Positions 1-8,157 of a DNA stretch of 62,051 nt are shown here, piece after piece. Within the stretch, counting starts at the first letter, position 1. Every line of letters starts with the position of its first letter. Below the pieces are notes generated by a model, which had not been told where the DNA came from, searched no databases, and worked only from the letters and a program-made list of their open reading frames with translations. Source of the stretch: a virus; the IMG/VR virus record IMGVR_UViG_3300049259_000057, positions 1 to 62,051 of that record; one strand, given 5' to 3'. A program made the position numbers and the translations under genes.

Positions 1-12
1 GCAAGATAAAGC
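1..12. repeat. 12-base terminal direct repeat
   Basis: The first 12 bases are identical to the last 12 (62040-62051). Both copies fall in a gene-free stretch between the terminator at 61.9 kb and the first gene at 204. This fits a circular molecule whose ends overlap. A cos end is less likely because the terminase genes lie 20 kb away. Confidence 0.75.
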
Positions 13-203
13 GGGACTGTAGCTCCCCGGTGGCGGAACTCCAGACCGTGATGCTATGTTGCTTACGGTTGCCGTTGGGTGCGAAAATGGTTCCTGGGAA
101 AAGTCCGTCCGGGGCGCGCGTGGGTTTCGGTGTCATGAAAAAGGTCCCCAGCGGCAACCATCCGACGACGTGACCGGGCAACGATAGGTGAGCGCAAGCC
201 CCG

Positions 204-377
204 ATGAGACGCCCCTGTCAACTGTGCGAAGGTGGCCGGTCCAACCCGAACTGCACAATCTGTGGCGGCAACGGTGAGTGGAACGATGGCGACGCAGGGA
301 AGGGCAATAAGAGAAATCCGATGCCACCGGGTCAGCCTGGACCACGTAACCCGAACAGGGGAAAGACCAACCCGTGA
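204..377 (+). CDS. small zinc-knuckle protein
   Basis: A 57-residue protein with two CxxC pairs near its N-terminus (C5/C8 and C17/C20), followed by a Gly/Asn/Pro-rich tail. The second pair is followed by GGNG, as in DnaJ-type zinc repeats. It starts at ATG 204 and its TGA overlaps the GTG of the next gene by four bases, the coupling seen through this whole arm, which supports it as a real gene. Zinc binding is inferred from the cysteines; function is unknown. The 203 bases before it hold no gene I can support. Confidence 0.55.
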   Translation: MRRPCQLCEGGRSNPNCTICGGNGEWNDGDAGKGNKRNPMPPGQPGPRNPNRGKTNP

Positions 378-871
378 ACAACCCGGAGCCCGGTGCGTCC
401 ATCGGCGAGACACTGGACAACCTGATCACGCATCACCGTCACCTGGTGCGCACAGTGAACGAGGATGGCGCGTCCCGGATGACGAACTGGTTCCTGGCCA
501 GCCAGCACCCGGACATGGTGGCCCGGTTGCTGACACGGGCTGTCAGCCGGCTGGCCCTGGTGTGGCCCGAGCGGAAGCCGCCGCCCCCGGTGGTGCTGAC
601 CCCGTTCGAACTTCAGTTGGGCGGAATTGACCGCGTGGACGGTCCGTCACCGTACCGGCAGATAGCGGCACAACTGAGTGAGGCGATGGACGACAGGCGC
701 CTGAAACCGGGTGACCGGCTGCCATCGGAGAGTGCCCTGATTCAGCATTACGGCGTGTCGCGGATGACGGTGCGTCGCGCGTTCGAACGATTGGCGGCTG
801 CCGGCTACATCCAATCGGCGCAGGGTAGTGGCGTGTTCGTGTTGGACCGCAACAGGAGAAGAGCGACGTGA
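374..871 (+). CDS. GntR-family transcriptional regulator
   Basis: A 165-residue protein whose C-terminal half (about residues 95-163) is a typical GntR winged helix-turn-helix: the PYRQIA start, LKPGDRLPSE in the wing/helix region, the recognition helix VSRMTVRRAF and a GSGVFV end. The first 90 residues have no known effector domain, so this is a short DNA-binding form rather than a full FadR or HutC regulator. The GTG start overlaps the upstream stop. GntR proteins of this kind occur on actinomycete plasmids and phages, where they control transfer or lysogeny genes; the target here is unknown. Confidence 0.85.
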   Translation: MNNPEPGASIGETLDNLITHHRHLVRTVNEDGASRMTNWFLASQHPDMVARLLTRAVSRLALVWPERKPPPPVVLTPFELQLGGIDRVDGPSPYRQIAAQLSEAMDDRRLKPGDRLPSESALIQHYGVSRMTVRRAFERLAAAGYIQSAQGSGVFVLDRNRRRAT

Positions 872-1401
872 CACTCAGGGATAGACGGATTCGATCGGTG
901 TTCAGCCTCACCCGGCTACAACGCGCGATTCGGATGATTCAAACCATTGACCTCGTGGTGAACTATCTACTTCCGCCGGGTGCGCCCGTCCCGTCTCGCA
1001 AGGAGCGCAACGCGATCAAACTAGTATTGTTGCTCATCATCAGGAGGGGAGATCTCGCCACGGTCGAGTCGTCACTGACCGATCTCAGGGACCTGATGGT
1101 AAAGAATAATTGGATATTCATGGTCACATCGATCATGTATTTTGCCACAGGTACGGTGCCGCCGGATCAACAGCGACCGTACAGAGACGGTTGTGACGAT
1201 ATCTGTCGACGGTTGTTCAATGTGGATTTCGAGGTGAACGGGAGTGTCGGCTGCCTGCTGATCGGGGGTCGTCTCAACGGTAGTTTGAGCAGCCAGAACT
1301 ATTCGTTTCTGTCGACCGCCCTCTATAGTGACGAGTTGCCCAAGGTGAGCCAGCGCAGAGCAGATGCATGGTTGCGTGACATCAAACCAATTGTCAAGTG
1401 A
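868..1401 (+). CDS. hypothetical protein
   Basis: A 177-residue protein starting at GTG 868 with a 4-base overlap of the regulator's stop. It has a basic start, a hydrophobic stretch near residues 48-55 and three scattered cysteines (around residues 110-130). The base composition is visibly less GC-rich than the flanking genes, a possible sign of separate origin. I recognise no family. Confidence 0.65.
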   Translation: MTLRDRRIRSVFSLTRLQRAIRMIQTIDLVVNYLLPPGAPVPSRKERNAIKLVLLLIIRRGDLATVESSLTDLRDLMVKNNWIFMVTSIMYFATGTVPPDQQRPYRDGCDDICRRLFNVDFEVNGSVGCLLIGGRLNGSLSSQNYSFLSTALYSDELPKVSQRRADAWLRDIKPIVK

Positions 1402-1447
1402 TGCTGAACGGCAGACTCGTGGACCGGACCTTGAGGGATGATCCGGT

Positions 1448-1768
1448 ATGACGAATCGAATCCGCGTGACGCTACACGTCATCCTGGTCGTGACAGAGTT
1501 CCTGATCAACCCCGATGCCGAACTCTACGGCCGCGAAATCAGCAGACGAACGGGACTGCTACCGGGCACGCTGTACCCGATCCTGGCGCGACTGGTGACC
1601 GCCGAATGGCTGGCCGTCAGGGACGAGGAAGGCGACCCGGCGGAACTGAACCGTCCTTTGCGACGGTATTACCGGCTGACAGACGACGGCGTCCCGGCAG
1701 CGCGGGCAACGCTCGCACGGTCCCGGATGCAGGTGTCTGTCGCCGCCCCCCGGGATCAATCGTCATGA
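1448..1768 (+). CDS. PadR-like winged-helix regulator
   Basis: A 106-residue protein with a PadR-type winged helix: a hydrophobic first helix, LYGREISRRTG, the recognition helix LLPGTLYPILARL and a wing with YYRLTDDG (residues 22-83). The long C-terminal dimer arm of full PadR proteins is shortened. It probably represses a phage promoter. Another wHTH of the same style is encoded at 17237-17524. Confidence 0.8.
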   Translation: MTNRIRVTLHVILVVTEFLINPDAELYGREISRRTGLLPGTLYPILARLVTAEWLAVRDEEGDPAELNRPLRRYYRLTDDGVPAARATLARSRMQVSVAAPRDQSS

Positions 1769-1968
1769 CGCGGCCAGTGTGCCCCATGTGCGGGTTGCGT
1801 ACGGGACGTCGCTACCTGATTCGCGAATCGTGCCAGTGTGTACCTTTGCCCTCCCATAGTGTGACGACGTGGTGGAATACGCTATACATGGGGCGAACGC
1901 CTAAATCAGCCGCCGTGGTTATTGCGGTGTGCGTCGTGGCATTCGTCCTGGCCTACCTCATCCACTAG
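1765..1968 (+). CDS. zinc-ribbon protein with C-terminal membrane anchor
   Basis: A 67-residue protein beginning at an ATG that overlaps the upstream TGA (ATGA). Residues 6-9 are CPMC and residues 23-25 are CQC, a possible zinc site. Residues 49-66 form one hydrophobic segment that ends the protein, so it is probably a tail-anchored membrane protein with the zinc site in the cytoplasm. Function is unknown. Confidence 0.6.
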   Translation: MTRPVCPMCGLRTGRRYLIRESCQCVPLPSHSVTTWWNTLYMGRTPKSAAVVIAVCVVAFVLAYLIH

Positions 1969-2025
1969 CGCAGGATCAGGTAATCGAACGGAGGCACACC
2001 GAATGACAGAGCCACAGGGGCACGT

Positions 2026-2310
2026 GTGATTGACAGTGATGAACTGTACCGGGCGATAGGCGACGAGTTGCAACTCGCGCGGAAACAGGCAGAGTTGTTG
2101 CAACAAGATTTGGCCGACCGGTTAAGCATTCCGCGCAATACTCTGGCCACCTATGAACAAGGGATTCGCGGGTGCTCCATTCCGCGCATGGTGGAACTTT
2201 GTCAGGAAATGGGGATCAGCGCACCAAAATTGTTGGATCGGGCACTGCGGAGGGTTACCGCGCCACGGTGCCCAACATGTCAGCACGAACTGTCGGAGGG
2301 CGTCCTATGA
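2026..2310 (+). CDS. XRE-family HTH protein with zinc tail
   Basis: A 94-residue protein with a Cro/CI-type helix-turn-helix at residues 10-70 (LARKQAELLQQDLADRL, IPRNTLATYEQG), followed by CPTC near the C-terminus. The start is GTG 2026, 57 bases after the previous gene. A nine-codon reading frame (ATG 2003) ends just before it and may couple translation. It is likely a small repressor of the early region. Confidence 0.8.
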   Translation: MIDSDELYRAIGDELQLARKQAELLQQDLADRLSIPRNTLATYEQGIRGCSIPRMVELCQEMGISAPKLLDRALRRVTAPRCPTCQHELSEGVL

Positions 2311-2459
2311 CCGGTATTGCGATGCGCGTTAAGAAATGGTGGTTCCTGTCATCGATTCGTCGGCTACTCTTGACGGACGCGCGCAAGATCGATGAGTACA
2401 ACCGGGCGGTTGACGCTTACAACGAGGCTGTTGACCGGGAGAACAGGAACATAGCATGA
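2307..2459 (+). CDS. small hypothetical protein
   Basis: A 50-residue protein in ATGA overlap with the XRE gene. It has a basic/aromatic N-terminus (KKWWF) and an amphipathic C-terminal helix rich in Asp, Glu and Asn. It is accepted mainly because of the tight coupling with its neighbour; I recognise no family. Confidence 0.45.
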   Translation: MTGIAMRVKKWWFLSSIRRLLLTDARKIDEYNRAVDAYNEAVDRENRNIA

Positions 2460-2472
2460 CAGGCATAATGAT

Positions 2473-2968
2473 GTGACACTGAAGAACAGGCTGGCAGACT
2501 GGACAGATTGGGACATTGCCGGGTTTGCACTAGGTCGCGAATTGGGGATTTTCGAATCAGATGACGACTGGTATCCGAACAAGAGCATCCTTTGGTCGGC
2601 CAATCCGCTCGGGGGATGCACTTCACGTCGCACTGATGGCCTTGGTGTCCGGTGGAGTGCTGGAACGCCGAGACGAGCCCGAGACGACTCAGTTCCGCTG
2701 GTCTCGCCAAGCGGAGGATGCGACACAGTTCACCTGCCCCGTCTGCGGTGCCGCTAGTGCGCATCCCGAAGACCAGCGGCATGGCTACTGCGGCAGGTGC
2801 CACGCTTTCACTGGTCACGGGACATCGGGGGGCGTGGTGCTCACCGACGAGGTGATCGAGCGTGCGGCTCGGGACGCGGAGCAGGGCTACGACGTCAACC
2901 GGTTGCGCCCGCGTACGCATCGTGGTGAACCGCTCGACGCAAAGGAAACAAGACATGGTGACGTTTGA
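2473..2968 (+). pseudogene. zinc-ribbon protein gene split by a frameshift
   Basis: Two overlapping frames make one sensible protein. From GTG 2473 the product reads through ALGRELGIFE to SANPLG at the run of five G at 2611-2615, then turns into a Ser/Arg/Pro-rich shadow. In the next frame the text continues as DALHVALMALV, followed by a CPVC...CGRC zinc ribbon, and ends at 2968. Removing one G from the run restores an uninterrupted product of about 165 residues. The helical first half followed by a zinc ribbon resembles proteins common in actinophages (from memory). The cause is either a true mutation or a homopolymer sequencing error. Confidence 0.7.
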
Positions 2969-3158
2969 TCTCAAGGCCGGCACTGTGGCCCTCATCTTTG
3001 CGCTCATCTTCGCGGTCGCAGGAGGGGGTATCCGAATGATCTTCAGTGCCTTGTATATGGATGCTGATGAACCGGCTTGGGTCCGTATCTTCTGGGTGCT
3101 CGTTCCCGCTGGCCTGGTTGGCGGCTGGGTACTTGGCTGGTGGCTCGCCACACCTTAA
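2955..3158 (+). CDS. small two-helix membrane protein
   Basis: A 67-residue protein starting at ATG 2955 behind AAAGGAAAC, overlapping the end of the split gene by 14 bases. Two hydrophobic segments (about residues 9-30 and 46-63) flank a short loop with acidic residues, giving a hairpin membrane protein. A holin-like or superinfection-exclusion role is possible, but nothing in the sequence decides it. Confidence 0.65.
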   Translation: MVTFDLKAGTVALIFALIFAVAGGGIRMIFSALYMDADEPAWVRIFWVLVPAGLVGGWVLGWWLATP

Positions 3159-3244
3159 CGGCATCGCACGTTGCGTGATGGCTAGTCGCCGAGCGTAGTT
3201 CGCCAGGCCAGGACAGTTGTCGGGTGTCACGATCGTGTAACGAA

Positions 3245-3296
3245 CTGTACGGATGCCTGCTAGTTCGTCTTGCCGGAGTACCAAGCATCCGTACAG
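3245..3296. other. attP: candidate attP site (52-bp dyad)
   Basis: The site has perfect 12-bp inverted ends (CTGTACGGATGC at 3245 and its complement ending at 3296). The two 26-base halves match at 20 positions around a central TT (3270-3271). Serine-integrase attP sites are about 50 bp, imperfectly symmetric and centred on a dinucleotide, which this matches. It lies in a gene-free gap 2.9 kb before the integrase, whereas attP usually adjoins int, so an operator is the main alternative. Confidence 0.5.
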
Positions 3297-3321
3297 TGGG
3301 ACCTAGACAGCACGACACCGC

Positions 3322-3353
3322 CTCACCAGGGGGAACCCCACATGAGCACCACC
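3322..3353 (+). repeat. duplicated leader and start, copy 1 (copy 2 at 3667-3700)
   Basis: CTCACCAG, a purine-rich ribosome-binding stretch, GAACCCC and ATGAGCACCACC are shared by the leaders of the genes at 3342 and 3689. The two proteins differ after the first residues, so only the translation-start cassette appears duplicated. Confidence 0.6.
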
Positions 3354-3605
3354 ACCGCCACCACGATCACCCCCAACACCCGGTACGCCAATGACCTGGG
3401 CATGTGGGCGGAACTTCGTTTCGATGCGCAGGGTGGCTACGTTCCTGGCCTAGGCGCACAGGGCGTGTGGTACGCGGTCACCTGGGCCCCGTACTTCCCC
3501 AGCGACAAGCCGATGACCATGGCGGACAGCCGCGACCGGGCCCGTGTCGAGAGCGCCATTCGTCGCTGGATTGCCACTCGGGAATTTCCCCCCGCAATCG
3601 TCTGA
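3342..3605 (+). CDS. small hypothetical protein
   Basis: An 87-residue protein beginning MSTTTATTITP, taken from ATG 3342 because it follows AGGGGGAAC. Longer readings from 3270 would cross the 52-bp dyad. The middle is aromatic and Gly-rich (DAQGGYVPG, WYAVTWAPYFP) and the end is a basic helix. The leader and first codons are nearly repeated before the next gene (3667-3700). Confidence 0.65.
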   Translation: MSTTTATTITPNTRYANDLGMWAELRFDAQGGYVPGLGAQGVWYAVTWAPYFPSDKPMTMADSRDRARVESAIRRWIATREFPPAIV

Positions 3606-3611
3606 TCGGTC

Positions 3612-3651
3612 GCCCGTCCCGGATCGGTGGGGTTCGACTCCCCACACGGGC
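3612..3651 (+). other. tRNA T-arm-like hairpin
   Basis: GTGGGG and CCCCAC close a seven-base loop TTCGACT, the conserved loop of a tRNA T arm. They are flanked by GCCCGT (3612-3617) and ACGGGC (3646-3651), which pair outside it. It lies in the 83-base gap after the gene ending at 3605. No D or anticodon arm is present at tRNA spacing, so it is a T-arm-like fragment, possibly a remnant or a regulatory hairpin. Confidence 0.4.
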
Positions 3652-3688
3652 ACTCACGCACACCAACTCACCAGAGGGAACCCCCGAT

Positions 3689-4948
3689 ATGAGCACCACC
3701 CGAAACCTGAAACTCTCTCAGACCATGGTCGCCGGTCTCGTCCACTACGCCTATGAGGCCATGGGCCGCGACGACTGGCGCGTGCCCTACCCGGCCACCA
3801 GCACCCGCGTGGCACTGGTGACACGAGAGCTGATCACCCCCGGCATGACGCACGAGATCAACGACGCGGGCCGCGCGGCACTCCTGGCAGCGCTGGACAA
3901 TGACGCGCTCGACACGCCGAACGTTCCGGAACTGCGCGAGTACCTGGCGACCCCGGTCACTGTCCCCCCCCTGCCTGTAAACACCACTGGCCCCCGTAGC
4001 CCGATCCGTGTTAGCCCGCCACGCCAGCCCGGCAACGGCACTACGCGCAACTGGACGCGCACCCTGTCCGGCAAGCTCTACGCCTTTTTCCTGGTAACCA
4101 TGCCTGATGGTGAAATCCGCTACGAAATCCGCCGGTACGACGGGTCGCCAGAGGGAGCAAAGTTTGATTGTGACTGGACGCGGTTGCATTTCATCACGAT
4201 TCCGGCGCCCACGGCCCCGGTCGCTAGCACGTCTGCGGACCCGGTGCGCACGTCCCTGGTGTCGCGTGGCCTGGTCCCGCCGACGCTGGTTGCCTCACTG
4301 GACGATTTCGGCCCTGCCCCGGTCACTGTCGCCAAGGTTGCCACGCCGGTCGCCCAGCGGCCCGTCACCGAGCCGAAGGTGTCGACGCTTGACCTACTCG
4401 AACGCATTGACCGGGTGGCCCGGAACCTGATCGAAAATGCGCGGGCACAAACGGTCGACGGTACCCCGATGGACATCCGCAACCTGGCCCACCGCATCGA
4501 TGGACTGTGGCAGACCGCCACGGCATTGGTTCAGCGTCTAGGACGCGTAGTGCTGCCGTTCCCAGAGCTGATCGCGTCCATTCATCCGGGCAAAAAGGCA
4601 GTGAAACGACGTGACCCGGTGGACGCGGCGGCCCTCATGGCACAGCTCACGGTGATCCGGACCGTGGGTGACGTGGTGTCTGATTGGTTGACTCCGGAAC
4701 AGGGTTACAGCCCGGACCCCACGGCGCCGTTGATGGACTGCCCGGAATGCGGGCGCCCCGGCATCGTGCACCGCGACGGTTGCGCGAACGGTCAGGACGC
4801 ACTCAGGGCGCGCATCGCGAAGGCGCTCGGTGACCGCGAGTGCGAGGCGAACGCGCGCAAGGGCACCGGTACCGGCTCGTGTGACCGGCCGCTGGACGCG
4901 CACGGCAACTGTGACCGCGCGTCCGCTCACATCACGGATGGTGCCTGA
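3689..4948 (+). CDS. large hypothetical protein, zinc-binding C-terminus
   Basis: A 419-residue protein starting at ATG 3689 behind AGAGGGAAC. The N-terminal 95 residues form a compact helical unit (LVHYAYEAMG, LITPGMTHEIND) like small actinophage proteins. A Pro-rich linker follows, then a beta-rich section (YAFFLVTMPDGEIRYEIRRYDG), a helical section near residues 230-330, and a cysteine-rich end (CPECGRPG, DGC, then C residues before the stop). It looks like several small phage modules joined. I recognise no catalytic motif. Confidence 0.65.
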   Translation: MSTTRNLKLSQTMVAGLVHYAYEAMGRDDWRVPYPATSTRVALVTRELITPGMTHEINDAGRAALLAALDNDALDTPNVPELREYLATPVTVPPLPVNTTGPRSPIRVSPPRQPGNGTTRNWTRTLSGKLYAFFLVTMPDGEIRYEIRRYDGSPEGAKFDCDWTRLHFITIPAPTAPVASTSADPVRTSLVSRGLVPPTLVASLDDFGPAPVTVAKVATPVAQRPVTEPKVSTLDLLERIDRVARNLIENARAQTVDGTPMDIRNLAHRIDGLWQTATALVQRLGRVVLPFPELIASIHPGKKAVKRRDPVDAAALMAQLTVIRTVGDVVSDWLTPEQGYSPDPTAPLMDCPECGRPGIVHRDGCANGQDALRARIAKALGDRECEANARKGTGTGSCDRPLDAHGNCDRASAHITDGA

Positions 4949-5706
4949 TGGATGCCGCCACCGACGCGGCCCGCCGAATGACCAACCTAGCCAGCCGCAC
5001 CCCGGTGGAGATTGACACCACCCTGGCCGCCCTAGACACCGAGTATCACGGGCTGACTAGGCGCCTGAGGATGATCCTGGGCACCGTGCACGTGGCGGCC
5101 GGTGACAAGCAACGTCGGATCGGTCGACGCGAACAGTGGTCGATGACCGACGCGGACGCGGTGGCCGCGCTACGGGACAAGATCGAAACCGGTACCGTGA
5201 ATCTGTCGTATGCCGACATGGCGCCTACCACCATGGCCAACTATGACGAAACCGATCGACAGGCCAACGCCAACCGGTACCAGTTCGAGCGGCTCAACGC
5301 CGAACACGGCCGGCGCCGTTGGACGCGATTCGTCATCGTCGAACACGTGCATTCTGGTGACAACTGTGTCGGCGGAACGTTGGACCGTGGCCTGTACCGT
5401 TCGGAACGGCACTGGTTGCCGGAATACTCCGGTCGCAGTGAAGCGGAAGCAATCGCCGAACTCGCGGACCTGGCACACACACTGTGTACGCATTGTTTCC
5501 CAGGCGCACCCGTCGTCAAGGCCGCCGTGGACCCGACTTCGTGCGCTGGTCAGACCTACGACAGGACCAGGCTGGTTCGACGCGGTCGCGCGAGCGGCAA
5601 TGGCGCGTTCTGCACCGAGTGCGGCGGCTGGGCCACGTTCACCAGCGCAGGCAATCTACGCAAGCACAAGCGCCCTACCACGTCGCACATTGACGGGGGT
5701 GCCTGA
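4948..5706 (+). CDS. hypothetical Cys/His-rich phage protein
   Basis: A 252-residue protein joined to the previous gene by TGATG. The N-terminal 110 residues are helical. The rest has the pattern typical of actinophage metal-binding proteins: RWTRFVIVEHVHSGDNC, WLPEYSG, LAHTLCTHCFP, and a final CTECGG ending with a His. Several zinc sites are likely. Homologues commonly lie in phage early operons, without known function. Confidence 0.7.
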   Translation: MDAATDAARRMTNLASRTPVEIDTTLAALDTEYHGLTRRLRMILGTVHVAAGDKQRRIGRREQWSMTDADAVAALRDKIETGTVNLSYADMAPTTMANYDETDRQANANRYQFERLNAEHGRRRWTRFVIVEHVHSGDNCVGGTLDRGLYRSERHWLPEYSGRSEAEAIAELADLAHTLCTHCFPGAPVVKAAVDPTSCAGQTYDRTRLVRRGRASGNGAFCTECGGWATFTSAGNLRKHKRPTTSHIDGGA

Positions 5707-5918
5707 TGAGCGCAATATGTCAGGTGCGGACCAAGTATCGAGGCGTTGACAGCATGTGCGGCAAAAAGGCCACGCATTTTGTGACCTATTTTACAGATGG
5801 TAGCGGTGGCATGAATTGCTGCGCTCCGCACATTGCCCGTGCCCTGAACCTGGTACTGAACACCTTGCCGGCCACCGGTGACCACGGGAAAATCCAACGG
5901 CTCGACGGGGGTGCTTGA
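5706..5918 (+). CDS. small Cys/His protein, paralogue A
   Basis: A 70-residue protein overlapping its neighbour by TGATG. It carries C5, C18, CC near residue 40 and a following His (CCAPHIARAL), a likely single zinc site. The next gene has the same layout (Cys, Cys, aromatic strand, Cys, His, helix), so the two are probably a tandem duplication that has diverged. Confidence 0.6.
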   Translation: MSAICQVRTKYRGVDSMCGKKATHFVTYFTDGSGGMNCCAPHIARALNLVLNTLPATGDHGKIQRLDGGA

Positions 5919-6160
5919 TGCCGGCGAACCGTGATCGGTGCAGCGCGCCCATGACTCACTATCCCGATATGCAGTGCACCTATATCGCAACATTCTACGT
6001 TCACCCGATGCAGCACCCATCCAAGGGCAAATTCGGGTGCACTCAACACCTGGCCAAAGTGTGCCGAACCATGGCCGCCGGTACCGCCGAGGATCTGACC
6101 GCCATGACGGACACGGTCACAGTGATTGTCCTTCGCAACAACGAAGGGGAATCGCGATGA
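5918..6160 (+). CDS. small Cys/His protein, paralogue B
   Basis: An 80-residue protein starting at ATG 5918 (TGATG coupling); a TTG at 5915 is the alternative. Residues DRCSAP, MQCTYIATFYVHP and GCTQHLAKVC match the layout of the preceding gene. Its stop overlaps the integrase start, so the pair is co-translated with the integrase and may act with it, for example as a directionality factor. That role is inference only. Confidence 0.6.
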   Translation: MPANRDRCSAPMTHYPDMQCTYIATFYVHPMQHPSKGKFGCTQHLAKVCRTMAAGTAEDLTAMTDTVTVIVLRNNEGESR

Positions 6161-7734
6161 CCGCCACCAGCAGCCGGAACCGAGCCGCACTCACGGCGGT
6201 CAACACGCCCATCGTCGCGGACGCCTACATCCGGTTGTCCGACCTGCGCGACACGGACCTGACGGAAGAGGGCATCGGCAAGACGTTCGCCGATCGGGAG
6301 AAGGCACTCCGCGAGTTCGCCGCGCGGCTGGGTTGGACGATTGATCGCGTGGTGATTGAAAACGACCTGGCAAAGTCGAAAACGGGGAAGCAACGCGGGG
6401 CGTCCGCGTTCAAGCGACGCAGGGTGTACCAGGCCGATGGCACGTACACTCTGCGCGTGTGGCGACCAGGTTTTCAGTCCATTCTGGACGACATGAAATC
6501 CGGTCGGATCAATGCCCTAGTGGCTGAAGACCTGGACCGTGCGATGCGTGACCCCCGTGACCTAGAAGATTTGATCGATATTGCCGAGGCACACAAGATC
6601 AACGCTCGTTCCCTGGCCGGTTCGTTGACGTTCACCGATGGCGGAACGGACGCCGAGATCACGATGGCCCGGGTCATGGTGACGATGGGCAACAAGTCGA
6701 GTCGGGACACGGTGCGCCGCGTGGCAGCGTCACGGGAACGCAAGGCGTACGCGGGTGAATACGGCGGCGGGACACGCCCCTACGGTTTCGAAAAGGACGG
6801 CGTCACGAAGATCTGGCACGAGTGCGCGGTGATCGCGACCGCGTCCCGCCGTGTCCTTCAGGGTATATCGCTGAAGGAACAGGTACGCGACTTGAAAGCC
6901 GCCGGGGTGCCGACGACCACGGGCACGGGCCAGTGGGACACGCGGACACTGAAAGCTATTTTGATCAGGGAACGCAACGCGGGCATTCAGATCTACCAGG
7001 GCGAGGAAATCGGGTCAGCGCCCTGGGCCCCCATCATTCCCGTGGACATGTACCGGGAAGTGGTGCGCATACTGCGAGACCGGGCCGTCAACAACAACCC
7101 CAGTAACGCGCCCGTGTGGTTCGGTTCCTGCATCTACGAATGCGGCAAGCCAGAATGCGACGGTGGTCGGATCGTGGTCAACAAATCCGGCAAGCGGACC
7201 CCTACCTATGTGTGCACGAACGGGCACCTGGGCCGACGTGTGGAACCCGTCGACGTGCTGGTCGTCGGTACCATCATCGAAATGCTGTCCCAGCCGGAAG
7301 CGGCCGGTTTGCTGGTCCGGAAGGGCAAGGCGCCGATTGACTCGGAAAAGCTACGCGCGGAATGTGCCACGATTCGCCGGAACCTGGTCGAGTTGGCCGA
7401 AGACCGCGCGGAAGGACTGATCGACCGGGCCCAGATGCTCGCCGGTACCCGCAAGGGGCAGACTCGACTAGCCGAAATTGACGAGTTGCTGGCGTCGGCC
7501 GTGGTGGAGTCGCCGCTGGCGCCGATGATCGCTGCCGCTGATGTGCGCACGTCATGGGATCAACAGCCGTTGTCGGTGCGCCGTGCCGCGTTGGGGCTGC
7601 TGCTGGATGTGACAATCCTGCCGGCACCGGAGGGTCAGAGCCGTATTTTCGATCCGAGACTGATCCGGATCACCCCGAAGGAGGGCTACACGATCCCCTC
7701 GTCCATCGGCCGGTCAGTCACGATGGCCGCGTAA
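6157..7734 (+). CDS. int: large serine integrase
   Basis: A 525-residue large serine recombinase that would integrate the phage at attB. The resolvase domain covers about residues 18-180, with YIRLS giving catalytic Ser28 and the signature LDRAMRDPRDLEDLID (126-141) holding active-site Arg residues. The recombinase domain starts near 195 (GGTRPYGF). A zinc ribbon follows (C325, C329, C334, C353), then a coiled-coil-like helix near 375-460. Start ATG 6157 overlaps the upstream stop; the terminator hairpin at 7754 closes the operon. The length is normal for the family. Confidence 0.97.
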   Translation: MTATSSRNRAALTAVNTPIVADAYIRLSDLRDTDLTEEGIGKTFADREKALREFAARLGWTIDRVVIENDLAKSKTGKQRGASAFKRRRVYQADGTYTLRVWRPGFQSILDDMKSGRINALVAEDLDRAMRDPRDLEDLIDIAEAHKINARSLAGSLTFTDGGTDAEITMARVMVTMGNKSSRDTVRRVAASRERKAYAGEYGGGTRPYGFEKDGVTKIWHECAVIATASRRVLQGISLKEQVRDLKAAGVPTTTGTGQWDTRTLKAILIRERNAGIQIYQGEEIGSAPWAPIIPVDMYREVVRILRDRAVNNNPSNAPVWFGSCIYECGKPECDGGRIVVNKSGKRTPTYVCTNGHLGRRVEPVDVLVVGTIIEMLSQPEAAGLLVRKGKAPIDSEKLRAECATIRRNLVELAEDRAEGLIDRAQMLAGTRKGQTRLAEIDELLASAVVESPLAPMIAAADVRTSWDQQPLSVRRAALGLLLDVTILPAPEGQSRIFDPRLIRITPKEGYTIPSSIGRSVTMAA

Positions 7735-7753
7735 CCGCAGAACCACCCGCGCA

Positions 7754-7790
7754 CGGGGCCCAGATAGCCGACACCGGTTGCTGGGCCCCG
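7754..7790 (+). terminator. terminator hairpin after the integrase
   Basis: A perfect 10-bp stem (CGGGGCCCAG at 7754-7763, complement at 7781-7790) with a 17-base loop, 20 bases after the integrase stop. There is only a weak T-rich tail, as is common in actinobacteria. Confidence 0.75.
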
Positions 7791-7885
7791 TCGCTGTCTC
7801 TACAGTCGAGAGACTGGCTCACCGGGCGCCACGGGGGACGACAGACCTCCCCAGGGTAGGCACCCGCGTACGTGTGGAGTCCCCC

Positions 7886-8071
7886 ATGGCGGACATCCCC
7901 GATTGTCAGCCCCAGCGGCCACGGCCGGTCTACTCGGCGGACATGCCGACACCGGAACCTGATCCCGTGCTCGCGGCCTATATCCGCGACATGGTGAGCC
8001 ACTGGCCGCCGCTATCCGCCGAGCAAATCGGAACGCTGCGGGCCCTATTTGATCCGGTCACGCTGCCGTGA
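7886..8071 (+). CDS. small hypothetical protein
   Basis: A 61-residue protein starting at ATG 7886. A polar Pro-rich first half is followed by a helix pair (YIRDMV, WPPLSAEQIGTLRALFDP). Very similar WPPL(T/S)xEQ helices are found in small proteins of actinomycete integrative elements and phages; no function is known to me. It is the only gene between the integrase and Lsr2 blocks and is bounded by hairpins on both sides. Confidence 0.65.
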   Translation: MADIPDCQPQRPRPVYSADMPTPEPDPVLAAYIRDMVSHWPPLSAEQIGTLRALFDPVTLP

Positions 8072-8157
8072 ATAACCGAACAGATTTCACTTACCAGTGG
8101 TCAACCCCATCATCGTCCCTAGGTCCCTGACCAGCGACGTTGCCGCAACCCCCCCGG

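Noticed and set aside
51-173. 40-codon frame before the first gene
   Set aside because: No ribosome-binding site, no coupling to the next gene and no recognisable content.
3540-3651. Possible tRNA gene: GCCCGTG at 3540-3546 pairs with CACGGGC at 3645-3651 and a T arm is present
   Set aside because: The span is 112 bases, no D arm or anticodon arm can be drawn, and the left part lies inside a protein-coding gene.
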